Positions 43,802 to 53,323 of a stretch of 64,000 nt of DNA are shown here, piece after piece (position 1 is the first letter of the stretch; every line of letters begins with the position of its first letter). Under the pieces are notes generated by a model that worked only from the letters and a program-made list of their open reading frames with translations, searched no databases and had not been told where the DNA came from. Source of the stretch: Iodidimonas nitroreducens (lineage in GTDB: Bacteria > Pseudomonadota > Alphaproteobacteria > Sphingomonadales > Rhodothalassiaceae); NCBI GenBank assembly GCA_000710935.1, contig BAYV01000013.1:62001-126000 (forward strand), read 5' to 3'. The translations under genes and the position numbers were made by a program.

Positions 43802-44457
43802 CCCGGCGTTTGTGGCCTCAATTGGTGCCTTTGGGTCTGGTGGCCCTGATGCTGATCATTTTGGCAGCTTTGGCCCTGCGCACGCCGCCTGATTTCACCC
43901 AAAACATGCCGGTTGATGAGGATGCATCGGCTTTCATGGGGGCAGATAACAAAACTGCCGAACCGGTGCCACCTGCAGCCCCGGGCCAAAGCACTTTTGC
44001 CGCGATCATAGAACGCAATCTGTTTGCCATCGATCGCAAGCCGCCTTTGGTGCGGACCGTGGCAAGCTCGGGCCCGGCGGCGGCAAGTACCGAGCTTGCG
44101 CTTGTCGGTGTCATCATGGGGGATGCGGGCGGATCGGCCATCGTTGAAGATAAAAAATCAAAGGATATGTCGATCATCGGGCAGGGCGAAAGCTATAGGG
44201 GATGGGAATTGCTGGCGGTCAGCCAATGGGGGGCAAGCTTTATCCGCAATGGCGAGCGTCTCTCCTTGAGCCTGCAATTTGCCCCGGGTGCGGAGGGGGT
44301 GGGGTCTGATCCCTATCAATTGGGGATGCCCGCGCATCTGGTAAAGCCCCGCTCGGTGATTACCCCGCGCCGGGGGGATGCGAATGGCAATCCCGTTCCG
44401 GCTTCGCGTCAAAACAAAGATCCCGATCGCCTTGATCGCCGCGGTTCAGGCGGATGA
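43798..44457 (+). CDS. Type II secretion GspC/GspN-like protein
   Basis: The 219-residue protein has one N-terminal membrane helix (about 9-28) and a periplasmic homology-region domain (about 65-160) with ERNLFAIDRKP, LALVGVIMG and SIIGQGESYRGWELL, the pattern of GspC HR domains that contact the GspD secretin. There is no PDZ domain; a basic, polar tail ends the protein. In Alphaproteobacteria such short forms are annotated as GspC or GspN. It overlaps gspM; gspD starts 13 bp after its stop. Confidence 0.82.
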   Translation: MTRRLWPQLVPLGLVALMLIILAALALRTPPDFTQNMPVDEDASAFMGADNKTAEPVPPAAPGQSTFAAIIERNLFAIDRKPPLVRTVASSGPAAASTELALVGVIMGDAGGSAIVEDKKSKDMSIIGQGESYRGWELLAVSQWGASFIRNGERLSLSLQFAPGAEGVGSDPYQLGMPAHLVKPRSVITPRRGDANGNPVPASRQNKDPDRLDRRGSGG

Positions 44458-44470
44458 GCCCACAACAAAA

Positions 44471-46858
44471 ATGAGACATAACATCGTGTGTACAGCAAGC
44501 ATTGAACGATCCTATCGCAGCCCCGCACGGGCCTTTCATCGGCTTGTGCCTTTTTGTCTGCTGATTTTGTTGGCGGCCTGCGGACAGGATCTGGTGCGGG
44601 GTTCGCATAGCAATGATCGGGCCTCTCCGCCGCCGGGTTTGTTTGAGGAAAGCGAGCAGCAGCGCAGCACGCGGGAGGCCTATGAAACCACCCGGATTGA
44701 TAGCAGCGATCCTCAAAGAGACCCGAATTCATTGCCCCCAACCGAGGCCGAAATCTATCGCGGCAGTGGCCAATTTACCAATGATGCTCAAAACGACAGA
44801 GGGCAGCCCGCCAAAGACGCGGGCTTTGCCGAGGTGCGGGAGCGCGAAGGCACCTATAGCCTCAATTTTGCCAATGCCGACATTCGCAAGGTTGTGGATG
44901 CCGTTCTGGGGGAAGCCTTGTCTTTGCCCTATATGATTGATAGTGCCGTTTCAGGCACGATCACCGCCCGCAGCGCCCGCGCCTTGCCCGCTGAACAGGT
45001 GATCCCGGCTTTGGAAGATATTCTGGCCATCAATCGCGTGGCGCTGGTGGAACGTTCGGGGGTTTATCATGTGGTGCCCATCGAGGCGACCACCGGCAAT
45101 GCCCCCCTTCTGAGCGGACGCGAAAGCGTGCGCGATGGTTTTGGTATTCATATCATTCCTTTGCAATATGTCTCTGCCGATGAAATGCAGGTGAGTCTTG
45201 AGCCCTTTTTGGCTCCGGGGCGAGGCTTGCAGGCCGATAATGCCCGCAATCTGTTGTTGTTTCGCGGGCCTTCGGTTGAAGCCAATGATATTGTCGCCCT
45301 GGTTGAAACCTTTGATGTGAACTGGCTTCAGGGCATGTCTTTTGCCATCCTGCCTTTGCAACATGCCGATGTGGGGGATGTGATCAGCGAGATGGAGGCG
45401 ATCTTTGCCAAGGGTAGCGAAGAACAGCCCGGACCAACCGATGGGGTGATCCGTCTCTTGCCGATTGAACGGATGAATGCCGTTCTGGCGATCAGCCGTC
45501 AGGCGCAATATCTGGTCAGCGCCAAGCAATGGGCGGAACGCCTTGATCGTGGTGGCGGCACGGATGGCCAGCGGATGCTTTATGTGTATCATTTGAAAAA
45601 CGCTCGGGCATCTGAAATTGGCGAGGTTCTGGGCGAATTATTCGATGTCCGCACCGTGGGCGAGGGGGCGGGCCAAAGCGGCGGCGGCCTGGCTCCGGGT
45701 CGGCAGTCTGGCGGCCTTTCGGGTACCAGCGGTTCGGGCAATACGGCCTCATCAGATGATGGGTCGGGGGCTGCTGGCTCTGGCCGGGGTGGGGTGTCTG
45801 GCAATAATGGTGGGGCTTTATCGGCAGCAGCCCGGACATCCACGGGCGGTGGGGGTCGCGCATCCGGCGCGGGTGGCAATAGCGGTTCAGCCTTTTCTTC
45901 GGAAAATGGCGATGGCCCACGCCTGATCGCTGATGATCGCAATGATGCCATGCTGATTTTGGCAACGGCGCAGGAATTTCGCATGATCGAATCCACGATC
46001 AAGCGTTTGGATGTCTCTCCCTTGCAGGTTTTGATCGAGGCAACGATTGCCGAGGTTACCCTGAACGATGCTTTGAATTTTGGCGTACGCTGGTTTTTCG
46101 ATGCCGGGAATGAAAATACCCAGAATGTGAGTTTTTCAGATGTATCAAACGGCGCGGTGGCCCCTACATTTCCCGGATTTTCCTATTTCTTTGAAAGCAA
46201 TAGCGCCCGAGCGGCGCTCAATGCCTTAAGCGAAATCACCGATGTGACCGTGGTATCATCGCCGCAATTGATGGTTCTGGATAATAAAACGGCCCGGTTG
46301 CAGGTGGGGGATCAGGTGCCCGTGCCGGTGCAGCAATCGGTTTCGACCCAGGATCCCGATGCCCCTATCGTCAATTCCATTCAGTTTCAGGATACGGGTG
46401 TCATTCTTGAGGTCACCCCCCATGTGAATGCCAGCGGGCTGGTGGTTCTGGATGTTTTGCAAGAGGTATCGGATGTGGTGCCCACAACATCTTCGGGGAT
46501 CGATGCCCCCACCATTCAGCAACGCACGATCAGTTCATCGGTGGCGGTGCAAACCGGGGAAACCATTGCATTGGGTGGCCTGATCCGGGATCGTTCCACC
46601 AGCAATGATACCGGTGTGCCGATCCTGATGAATATTCCGTTTTTTGGTAATTTGTTCAAAAGTAAAACCTTGGGCAATGAACGCACGGAATTGCTGGTGA
46701 TGCTGACCCCGCGGGTGGTGCGCGATCAGGCCGAAGCTCGTGAGGTGACCCAGGAACTGCGCAGGCGGATGAAGGGGCTGGAACGGCTGAAAGAGAATTT
46801 TGGCCTGCCCAAAAGCGAGCCTGACGACATGAAAAGCGAGCAAGCCGGGCCCAACTGA
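44471..46858 (+). CDS. gspD: Type II secretion secretin GspD, lipoprotein form
   Basis: GspD forms the outer-membrane channel. From the ATG at 44471 the protein has 795 residues, with a signal peptide and lipobox LLAAC (Cys about 36), so it may be self-piloting. N0-N3 domains follow (NFADADIRKVVDAVLGEAL-like strand pattern, FGIHIIPLQYVSADEMQVSLEPFL, VYHLKNARASEIGEVL). A Gly/Ser-rich insert (about 395-475) splits the N3 domain. The secretin core has VPVPVQQSVS, GVILEVTPHVN, GETIALGGLIRD and GVPILMNIPFFGNLF with TELLVMLTPRVV. The frame opens at 44378, inside the upstream gene, and the ribosome site at 44471 is weak. Confidence 0.94.
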   Translation: MRHNIVCTASIERSYRSPARAFHRLVPFCLLILLAACGQDLVRGSHSNDRASPPPGLFEESEQQRSTREAYETTRIDSSDPQRDPNSLPPTEAEIYRGSGQFTNDAQNDRGQPAKDAGFAEVREREGTYSLNFANADIRKVVDAVLGEALSLPYMIDSAVSGTITARSARALPAEQVIPALEDILAINRVALVERSGVYHVVPIEATTGNAPLLSGRESVRDGFGIHIIPLQYVSADEMQVSLEPFLAPGRGLQADNARNLLLFRGPSVEANDIVALVETFDVNWLQGMSFAILPLQHADVGDVISEMEAIFAKGSEEQPGPTDGVIRLLPIERMNAVLAISRQAQYLVSAKQWAERLDRGGGTDGQRMLYVYHLKNARASEIGEVLGELFDVRTVGEGAGQSGGGLAPGRQSGGLSGTSGSGNTASSDDGSGAAGSGRGGVSGNNGGALSAAARTSTGGGGRASGAGGNSGSAFSSENGDGPRLIADDRNDAMLILATAQEFRMIESTIKRLDVSPLQVLIEATIAEVTLNDALNFGVRWFFDAGNENTQNVSFSDVSNGAVAPTFPGFSYFFESNSARAALNALSEITDVTVVSSPQLMVLDNKTARLQVGDQVPVPVQQSVSTQDPDAPIVNSIQFQDTGVILEVTPHVNASGLVVLDVLQEVSDVVPTTSSGIDAPTIQQRTISSSVAVQTGETIALGGLIRDRSTSNDTGVPILMNIPFFGNLFKSKTLGNERTELLVMLTPRVVRDQAEAREVTQELRRRMKGLERLKENFGLPKSEPDDMKSEQAGPN

Positions 46859-47275
46859 ATGCAGCTTTTTGCGGCCAGAAGCAGAATGCACACATCCTCT
46901 AAGGGCTTCACCCTGATCGAGGTGTTGGTAGCCTTTACCATAGCCTCGATCATGCTTGTGGCTTTGCTTCAGGGCATGGGGCGGGGATTGCGCAGCATTG
47001 ATCGGGCCGATGATCGGCAAATATTGGTGAATGCCGCGCAAAACCAGATGGCCCGCCTGGGCCGCCAGATTGAACTGCGCCCGGGCATAGAAAGCGGGGA
47101 GGGCGATGGCTATCGCTGGCGGGTGTCGATATCTGATCCGCCCCCTGATCTGGCATCGGATCAGATTGCCGGTGGGCAGCTTCGCCTGCTGATGATCGAG
47201 ATTAGCGTGAGCGATGGATCGGGGGCTGAATTTCATCTGCAAACCATGCGTTTGGTTGAAAGCGAGGTGCCATGA
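46859..47275 (+). CDS. gspI: Type II secretion pseudopilin GspI
   Basis: GspI is a minor pseudopilin that nucleates the tip with GspJ and GspK. The 138-residue protein has the prepilin site SSKG-FTLIEVLVAFTIAS (Gly 16, Glu at +5). The following helix (IMLVALLQGMGRGLRS) and the short beta domain with GYRWRVSISDPP match GspI. The ATG at 46859 directly follows the gspD stop; a second ATG at 46886 would shorten the leader. It overlaps gspJ by 4 bases. Confidence 0.9.
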   Translation: MQLFAARSRMHTSSKGFTLIEVLVAFTIASIMLVALLQGMGRGLRSIDRADDRQILVNAAQNQMARLGRQIELRPGIESGEGDGYRWRVSISDPPPDLASDQIAGGQLRLLMIEISVSDGSGAEFHLQTMRLVESEVP

Positions 47276-47940
47276 TGCGCCAGGCTCGATCAACACAGGC
47301 GGGCTTTACCCTTGTGGAACTGATTGTTGCCCTCACCCTTGTGGGCCTGTTATCGGCGGGCCTTTTTACGGCCCTGCGCTTTACCAGCAAGGCGTGGTTT
47401 GCCGGGGAAGCCCGGATCAGCCAAAGCATCGATGCCGATGCTGTGCGCTCGTTCATCCGCCATAGCCTGAGCCGGGCGCAGGCGATCAGCATTTCCCATA
47501 ATGGCAAAGATCAGGCGCCATCCTTTGTCGGTGATCGCACCAGTCTCAGCTTTGCCAGCACCATGCCGATGGGGGTGGGGATTGGTGGGCTTTATCTGTT
47601 TCAATTGGAAAGCGGGCCCGCTGGTGCTTCTTTCACCATCGATTGGGCGCTGATCAGACCGGATCGGCTCATTGCCATCGAGGATGGCCGGGAAAGACCG
47701 CGCCTTCTTTTTACGGATAACCCCTATGTGGAATTTCGCTATTTCGGGCTGAGCGATGATGATCTCAATGCCGGGCTTTCCCCGCGCTGGTATGATCGCT
47801 GGCAGGGCAGTTTTCGCCTGCCGCAATTGGTTGAAATGCGTTTTCTCGATGCGGGGGGGGCTGCGGTGGCCCCCGATCTGATCATCGCCCCGATGATGGC
47901 GCCAAGCCGAGACCGGGGCCCGGGCATAGGATCAAATTAA
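47272..47940 (+). CDS. gspJ: Type II secretion pseudopilin GspJ
   Basis: GspJ is a minor tip pseudopilin. The 222-residue product has the prepilin site TQAG-FTLVELIVALTLVG (Gly 11, Glu at +5) and a larger beta domain with VEFRYFGLSDDD and PQLVEMRFLDAGG, as in GspJ. The start overlaps gspI as ATGA. It ends the plus-strand run and its last 4 bases overlap the end of the convergent gspK. Confidence 0.9.
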   Translation: MMRQARSTQAGFTLVELIVALTLVGLLSAGLFTALRFTSKAWFAGEARISQSIDADAVRSFIRHSLSRAQAISISHNGKDQAPSFVGDRTSLSFASTMPMGVGIGGLYLFQLESGPAGASFTIDWALIRPDRLIAIEDGRERPRLLFTDNPYVEFRYFGLSDDDLNAGLSPRWYDRWQGSFRLPQLVEMRFLDAGGAAVAPDLIIAPMMAPSRDRGPGIGSN

Positions 47941-48899
47941 AAACCGCTTGTGCTCTCGCTTTCAAGGATCATGCCCTGCTGCCATGATCTTATGCGATAG
48001 CGTTCGGTGCCTCCGGAAAGCTGGACCACGGCGCGTCTTTGAAACAGGCCATTGCCGGGGGTGCGCGCGGTGCTGGTGATATGAAAAATGCTGCGCGCCG
48101 GGCCGGTAAGATAAGGATTGGGGGCTGATGCAGCACGATCCGCCAGGCTGATGATCGTGCCCGAGGCATAGGCAGCCCGTTCGCCCTCGCTTAACCCCGG
48201 AATAGCCGCCAGAACATCGGGTGGGGCCGATGTGGGATCAACGGCGCGCCCCCCCGATTGCACCGTGGCGACCTGTGACAGGCGCAGAACCAGATCATGG
48301 GTCATGCCCGGGATTTGCAATAATTCTTCAAATTGAATCATTGGCGCATCGCGGGACTCATATGCAAGGCCCGCAGCCCGATAATCGGCATCTTCGGCAC
48401 CGAAAGGGCGTGGCCGATCATCGCTATCACGGAAATCGGCAATGCGTGCAGCCAGAATATCCGCTCGATCCGGGCTTTCACCCATGCTGATGAGCAGGCT
48501 GCGCATCAAAATTTCATCGGCGGCATTGAGATCGACCAGCCCCCCTGCATCCTGCACCGCGATGCTGATTTCGGCATCATCGATCTGCACGCGGCGGGGC
48601 GTGCCATTCACCGCAATGGCCGATTGCGGGCCTTCGGCTTCATAATTGATGGTGAGCAATTGCCCGATGGCCCAGAAAACGGCCCCATCGGCCAAAGCTT
48701 CGGCCTCGGCCTGATCGCTGCGGGCAATCAGCGTGCGGGTTTCGCTGCGGGTGGTGCTAAGAAACCCGGCAATGATCAAAGAGATCAATGTTAAAACCCA
48801 CAAGACGAGAATGAGGGCAAAGCCACCATGACGAGCGCCTTGATCGGCGGAGGAAAAGCCTGATGCCGACGAAAGATCGGCGGATGGATCGATGATCAA
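47937..48899 (-). CDS. gspK: Type II secretion minor pseudopilin GspK
   Basis: GspK caps the pseudopilus. The 320-residue protein has a hydrophobic N-terminal helix in GGFALILVLWVLTLISLI with Val/Leu rather than Glu at +5, a normal feature of GspK. Two helix-hairpin-helix-like segments follow: LVDLNAADEILMRSLL and IQFEELLQIPGMTHDLV. The C-terminal domain ends RRAVVQLSGGTERYRIRSW. It overlaps the gspG stop by 4 bases (ATGA) and runs opposite to the other gsp genes. Confidence 0.9.
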   Translation of the reverse strand: MIIDPSADLSSASGFSSADQGARHGGFALILVLWVLTLISLIIAGFLSTTRSETRTLIARSDQAEAEALADGAVFWAIGQLLTINYEAEGPQSAIAVNGTPRRVQIDDAEISIAVQDAGGLVDLNAADEILMRSLLISMGESPDRADILAARIADFRDSDDRPRPFGAEDADYRAAGLAYESRDAPMIQFEELLQIPGMTHDLVLRLSQVATVQSGGRAVDPTSAPPDVLAAIPGLSEGERAAYASGTIISLADRAASAPNPYLTGPARSIFHITSTARTPGNGLFQRRAVVQLSGGTERYRIRSWQQGMILESESTSGF

Positions 48900-49342
48900 C
48901 TGCTGCTCCAGTTATTGACATCCGCATTTTCACCCTCGCCCCCCGGCGCATCATCGGCTCCCAGCGAATAGATATCCACATCCATGCCCATCTGGCTGGG
49001 GAAGCGATAATGATAGGGGCGGCCCCAGGGATCGATCAGGCCTTCGGGCTTATCGATATAGGGGCCATTCCAGCCCCGTGCCCCGGTTGGTTCTTTGATC
49101 AGGGCCTGCAATCCTTCTGCTGTGGTGGGATAGCGCCCGGTTTCCAGTCGGTAAAGATCGAGCGCGCCTGAAAGATTATTGATCTGGATATTGGCCCCAT
49201 CGGTTTTCGCCCCCGACAGATATTTCAAAACGCGGGGAACGGCAAAAGAGGCCAGCAACCCAAGAATCGCCAGCACTACCAGCAATTCCATCAAGGTGAA
49301 GCCGGATTGTTTTTTTCTGGTCTGTCGTGTCGTCGCGCTCAT
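48896..49342 (-). CDS. gspG: Type II secretion major pseudopilin GspG
   Basis: GspG is the main subunit of the pseudopilus. The 148-residue protein has the prepilin site KQSG-FTLMELLVVLAILGLL (Glu at +5) and the family-defining C-terminal region RYPTTAEGLQALIKEP, GWNGPYIDK, DPWGRPYHYRFPS and IYSLGADDAPGGEGENADV, whose acidic end binds calcium. GAGG lies 8 bases before the ATG at 49342. It is first in a two-gene gspG-gspK operon convergent with gspE-J. The prepilin peptidase GspO needed to mature it is not in the window. Confidence 0.96.
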   Translation of the reverse strand: MSATTRQTRKKQSGFTLMELLVVLAILGLLASFAVPRVLKYLSGAKTDGANIQINNLSGALDLYRLETGRYPTTAEGLQALIKEPTGARGWNGPYIDKPEGLIDPWGRPYHYRFPSQMGMDVDIYSLGADDAPGGEGENADVNNWSSS

Positions 49343-49552
49343 GAAATCATCCTCATTGGCAGAGTTTCTTGTGCAAACTATAAGGGAAAAACACAAGAAC
49401 AGGTAAATCTTTGGTGTCAATCATAATGATAAGTTTGGATTTTTGAAACAGGCGCGATCTTGCCCCACAGCCCATCTGGGGATAAAGCTGGGGGCGTTGA
49501 TCAGGGCTGGCAGGCCGCGCCCATCAAGATGAATATATAAAGGAATGATGAC

Positions 49553-50143
49553 ATGACAAAGTCCGCGGGCGTGCAAATCTCGAAAGAAGAAGCGGCGGCG
49601 CGCGATGCGGTGCGAACCCTGATCCGCTGGTCGGGGGAAGACCCTGATCGCGAAGGGCTGCGCGATACGCCCGAACGGGTGGTCCGTGCCTTTCTGGAAT
49701 ATTTCCGGGGTTATGAAGAAGATCCGGTGATTTATCTGTCGCGGACTTTTGAAGAAGTCTCGGGCTATGATGAAGTGGTTTTGCTGCGCAACATTCCTTT
49801 CGTTTCGCATTGCGAACATCATCTGGCGCCCATCATCGGTAAGGCGCATGTGGCCTATCTGCCTCATGATAAGGTGGTGGGGATTTCCAAATTGGCACGG
49901 GTGGTTCATGCCTATGCCCGGCGGATGCAGGTGCAGGAACGCCTGACCGCCCAGATTGGCGATTGTATCACAAAAGTGCTTGAACCCGAGGGCGTGGCTG
50001 TGGTTATCGAGGCCACCCATGGCTGCATGACCTGCCGGGGCGTGGAAACTCCCGAGGTGATCATGACCACAAGCCGGATGACCGGCGTTTTTCGTGAAGA
50101 TGATAAGGCCCGGCGCGAGGTTTTATCCCTGATGGGTTTTTGA
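49553..50143 (+). CDS. folE: GTP cyclohydrolase I FolE
   Basis: FolE converts GTP to 7,8-dihydroneopterin triphosphate, the first step of folate synthesis. The 196-residue protein has the zinc ligands in SHCEHHLAP and HGCMTCRGV, and the signatures [23 protein letters not shown] (central) and [15 protein letters not shown] near the N-terminus. AAAGGA lies 10 bases before the ATG. The 210 bp upstream, shared with the divergent gspG, shows no recognisable riboswitch. The 177 bp downstream, before the peptidase gene, contains no gene. Confidence 0.96.
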   Translation: MTKSAGVQISKEEAAARDAVRTLIRWSGEDPDREGLRDTPERVVRAFLEYFRGYEEDPVIYLSRTFEEVSGYDEVVLLRNIPFVSHCEHHLAPIIGKAHVAYLPHDKVVGISKLARVVHAYARRMQVQERLTAQIGDCITKVLEPEGVAVVIEATHGCMTCRGVETPEVIMTTSRMTGVFREDDKARREVLSLMGF

Positions 50144-50320
50144 TCGGGCCTTTCATCCTGCCAAATGGTGAGCGCGGGATTGCGCGCGGGAGGTCTTGCC
50201 TTCGGGCGATGAACGCAGCACTGTGCTTTGGGGACTGTTTTGGCAGATTAGAAAAGGCCACAGCCGGTCGATCTTTGGGTCAGCCCGGCCTTGATGGCTT
50301 TCAGGATATGGGAATTGCAT

Positions 50321-52585
50321 ATGGTTTCGATGGTCGCGTTTTTTAAAGCCCTTGTCGGTTTTGTTTTTTTGATGGGGATGATGATGCCCGCATTTTCGTA
50401 TGCCGAAGATCTGACCATCGCCCGGATGGTTGGCAGCCCCGCGCTTGATGGGCCAAAGGTGAATGGCCTGAAGCTTGCGCCCGATGGCAGCCGGGTCACC
50501 TTTTTAAAGGGCAAGGAGCGGGATTTCCGCATTCAGGACCTGTGGGAATATCATATCGAAACGGGTGAAACCCGGCTTTTAGTGGATAGCGATGATATTT
50601 TGGGGGGTGTGGCCGAAGACCTGAGCGAGGTGGAAAAAGCCCGCCGGGAACGCCAGCGCATTTCCGCCAGCGGCATTGTTCAGTATCAATTTTCCAAAGA
50701 TGGACAAAGCCTTCTCTTTCCCTTGGGCGGGGATCTTCATGTCTATGATATCAAGGCAGGCAAAGCGAAAAGGCTGACGGAAACCGAGGGCTTTGAAACG
50801 GATGCCAAATTCTCGCCCAAAGGCGCCTATGTGTCGTTCATCCGCGATCAGAATCTGTTTGTCGTGAATGTCAAAAACGGCGTTGAAAAGCAGCTCACTC
50901 ATGAGGGCAGCGGCCCTGTTCTGATGGGTATGGCGGAATTTGTGGCACAGGAAGAAATGGATCGCGATACCGGCTATTGGTGGGCCCCCGATGAAAGCCA
51001 TATCGCCTTCACCCGGGTTGATGAAAGCCCGGTGCAGGTCGTTGATCGTTATGAACTTTCGGAAAATGGCGGGGTCACGACCATTGCCCAGCGCTATCCT
51101 TTTGCCGGAACCGCCAATGTGCTCATCGAACTGGGCGTGGTCAGCCTCGAAAGCGGAGAAATCGACTGGATCAATCTGGGCGAGGAAAAGGATATTTATC
51201 TGGCGCGGGTGAATTGGCTGCCCGATAGCCGCCATCTGGCCTTTCAAAGGGAAAGCCGCGATCAAAAGCGCCTCGATCTGGTTTTTTCCCATATCAGTTC
51301 GGGCAAGCAATGGGTGGCCATCACCGAAAGGGCGGAAAGCTGGATCAATCTGCATCATGATCTGAAATTTCTCGAAAACAGTGATCGGTTCATCTGGTCA
51401 TCGGAAAAAAGCGGGTTTCGGCATCTGTATCTCCATGATCTGGAAGGCCGCGAAATCGGCGCGCTGACCGCCGGGGACTGGGTGGCGGCCAAGCTGGAGC
51501 GCGTGGATGGAGAGGCAGGCGCCGTTTATTTTTCGGGCTTCAAGGATGGCCCCACCGAGCGGCATCTTTATCAGGCAACGCTTGAGCCCGATCCCCAATC
51601 CATCACCCGTCTCACCAAGGAAGAAGGCTGGCATGATATCAGCCTCTCGGATGATGCGTCTGTGTTTGTGGATAGCTATTCAGCACCGCGCACGCCGCCG
51701 CGGGTGGCCCTTAAAACCATCAAGGGTGATCTGGTCACCTGGATCGAGAAGAATGAATTGGATGCCGATCATCCTTATGCGCCCTTTCTTGATCATCATG
51801 CCACAAGCAGCTTTGGCACCATCAAGGCTGAAGATGGTACGGATCTTTATTATGAACTGATGAAACCGGCGGATTTCGACGAAGCGAAAACCTATCCCGC
51901 GATCATCAATGTTTATGGCGGACCGGGGGTGCAAAGGGTGCGGAAAAGCTGGTCCATCGATTTCGATCAGATCCTCACCCGCAATGGCTATATCGTTTTA
52001 AAGCTGGATAATCGCGGTTCCGCCAATAGGGGCAAGGCTTTTGAGGATGTGCTGTACCGCAAGATGGGCCATAGCGAAGTGATCGATCAGGTGGCGGGGG
52101 CGAAATATCTGGCGGCACAGGATTATATCGATGGCGCACGCATCGGCGTTTATGGCTGGTCTTATGGCGGCTATATGACGATCCATCTGCTGGCGCAGGC
52201 CCCCGATGTTTTCAAGGCCGGGATGTCTGTGGCACCGGTTTCTGATTGGCGCCTATATGATACCCATTATACCGAACGCTATCTTGGCCAGCCTGATGCA
52301 AAGGATGAGGCATCAAAAGCTGGGCGCGATGTTTATGCCGAGGCATCGGTTTTTGGCCATCTTGGCGATATGAAGCCCAACAGCCTGCGGCTGGTGCATG
52401 GGATGGCCGATGATAATGTGTTTTTCGATCATGCGGTGAAGCTGATGTCGGTTCTGCAAAATGAGGGCATCGGCTTTGAATTGATGACCTATCCCGGTAA
52501 AAAGCATCGCATCAGCGGTGAGGCGACCCGGGCGCATCTATGGTCTGGGGCACTGGATTTCTTTGATCGAAAGCTGAAGCCTTGA
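50321..52585 (+). CDS. Secreted DPP-IV-like S9 family peptidase
   Basis: The 754-residue protein is a prolyl oligopeptidase family exopeptidase of the dipeptidyl peptidase IV type. A signal peptide (about 1-27, ending SYAE) targets it to the periplasm or beyond. The N-terminal beta-propeller holds EFVAQEEMDRDTGYWW, whose Glu pair binds the free amino end of the substrate. The catalytic triad is Ser 624 in GWSYGG, Asp 707 in HGMADDNVFF and His 739 in PGKKHRI. The ATG at 50321 follows GGGA by 7 bases; the frame also allows 50294 and 50330. Its stop abuts that of modC on the other strand. Confidence 0.93.
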   Translation: MVSMVAFFKALVGFVFLMGMMMPAFSYAEDLTIARMVGSPALDGPKVNGLKLAPDGSRVTFLKGKERDFRIQDLWEYHIETGETRLLVDSDDILGGVAEDLSEVEKARRERQRISASGIVQYQFSKDGQSLLFPLGGDLHVYDIKAGKAKRLTETEGFETDAKFSPKGAYVSFIRDQNLFVVNVKNGVEKQLTHEGSGPVLMGMAEFVAQEEMDRDTGYWWAPDESHIAFTRVDESPVQVVDRYELSENGGVTTIAQRYPFAGTANVLIELGVVSLESGEIDWINLGEEKDIYLARVNWLPDSRHLAFQRESRDQKRLDLVFSHISSGKQWVAITERAESWINLHHDLKFLENSDRFIWSSEKSGFRHLYLHDLEGREIGALTAGDWVAAKLERVDGEAGAVYFSGFKDGPTERHLYQATLEPDPQSITRLTKEEGWHDISLSDDASVFVDSYSAPRTPPRVALKTIKGDLVTWIEKNELDADHPYAPFLDHHATSSFGTIKAEDGTDLYYELMKPADFDEAKTYPAIINVYGGPGVQRVRKSWSIDFDQILTRNGYIVLKLDNRGSANRGKAFEDVLYRKMGHSEVIDQVAGAKYLAAQDYIDGARIGVYGWSYGGYMTIHLLAQAPDVFKAGMSVAPVSDWRLYDTHYTERYLGQPDAKDEASKAGRDVYAEASVFGHLGDMKPNSLRLVHGMADDNVFFDHAVKLMSVLQNEGIGFELMTYPGKKHRISGEATRAHLWSGALDFFDRKLKP

Positions 52586-53323
52586 TCATGATGGCTGCGG
52601 AATGCCCATCGCCCTCAGCGCTTCAGGCTGCGAAAGCACATCCGGAACCGGGCCATGGGCGATCATCTGCCCGTCTTCGATCACCATGATCTGGTCGGCA
52701 AGGCGTTCGGCCTCGTGCATATCATGGGTGACGAGGATGATCGGCATGATCTGATCGGGAGCATGGTGGCTCTGCCGCAGTTGATGGCGCAAGGCGATGA
52801 TTTCGCCATAAAGGCCTTCGCGGGTGCGGCGATCGAGGGCGGCAAAAGGTTCATCGAGCAAAAGCGCCTTGGGGCGTCGGGCCAGCGCTCGAGCCAGAGC
52901 CACACGCTGTTGCTGGCCGTTGGAAAGGGCTGCGGGCTTGCGCTTTTCCAGCCCTTTTAAATTCACCAAAGCGAGCAGCCTTTCCGCCTCGGCCATTTTT
53001 TCGCCCGAGCCCAGATCATCGATGGCGCAGGCCACATTCTGGATCGCCGACATATGCGGAAAAAGGGCATAGGATTGAAACACCATTCCCACCCGCCTTT
53101 GGCGCGGGGGCAGATTGATAGCACGATCCGTATCGAGCCACAGGTCGTCAGAAACCGATAGGCGCGCCATGGCCGGGGTGTAAAGTCCGGCGATCGTGCG
53201 CAGGATGGTGGTTTTCCCCGCCCCTGAATGGCCCACTAAAGCCAGCATTGCCCCTGGTTCGAGTTGCAAATCAATGGCGAGGGGGATGGGGCTTTCGGCC
53301 TTGATGCTCAGCTTCAAAGTCAT
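52586..53323 (-). CDS. modC: Molybdate ABC transporter ATPase ModC, short form
   Basis: ModC is the ATPase of the molybdate importer. The 245-residue protein has Walker A GHSGAGKT (31-38), the Q-loop in VFQSYALFPH, a signature LSNGQ (133-137) with Asn in place of Gly, Walker B ALLLDEP and the H-loop in LVTHDMHEA. Usual ModC proteins (about 350) carry a C-terminal molybdate-binding TOBE domain; here the protein ends after the ATPase domain. The start overlaps the modB stop as ATGA, and a longer frame to 53359 lies within modB. Because of the missing TOBE it could be called simply an ABC ATPase, but its neighbours fix the substrate. Confidence 0.88.
   Translation of the reverse strand: MTLKLSIKAESPIPLAIDLQLEPGAMLALVGHSGAGKTTILRTIAGLYTPAMARLSVSDDLWLDTDRAINLPPRQRRVGMVFQSYALFPHMSAIQNVACAIDDLGSGEKMAEAERLLALVNLKGLEKRKPAALSNGQQQRVALARALARRPKALLLDEPFAALDRRTREGLYGEIIALRHQLRQSHHAPDQIMPIILVTHDMHEAERLADQIMVIEDGQMIAHGPVPDVLSQPEALRAMGIPQPS

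Noticed and set aside
49343-49552. Riboswitch upstream of folE
   Set aside because: No THF- or preQ1-type conserved core or strong pairing was found by eye in this short spacer.
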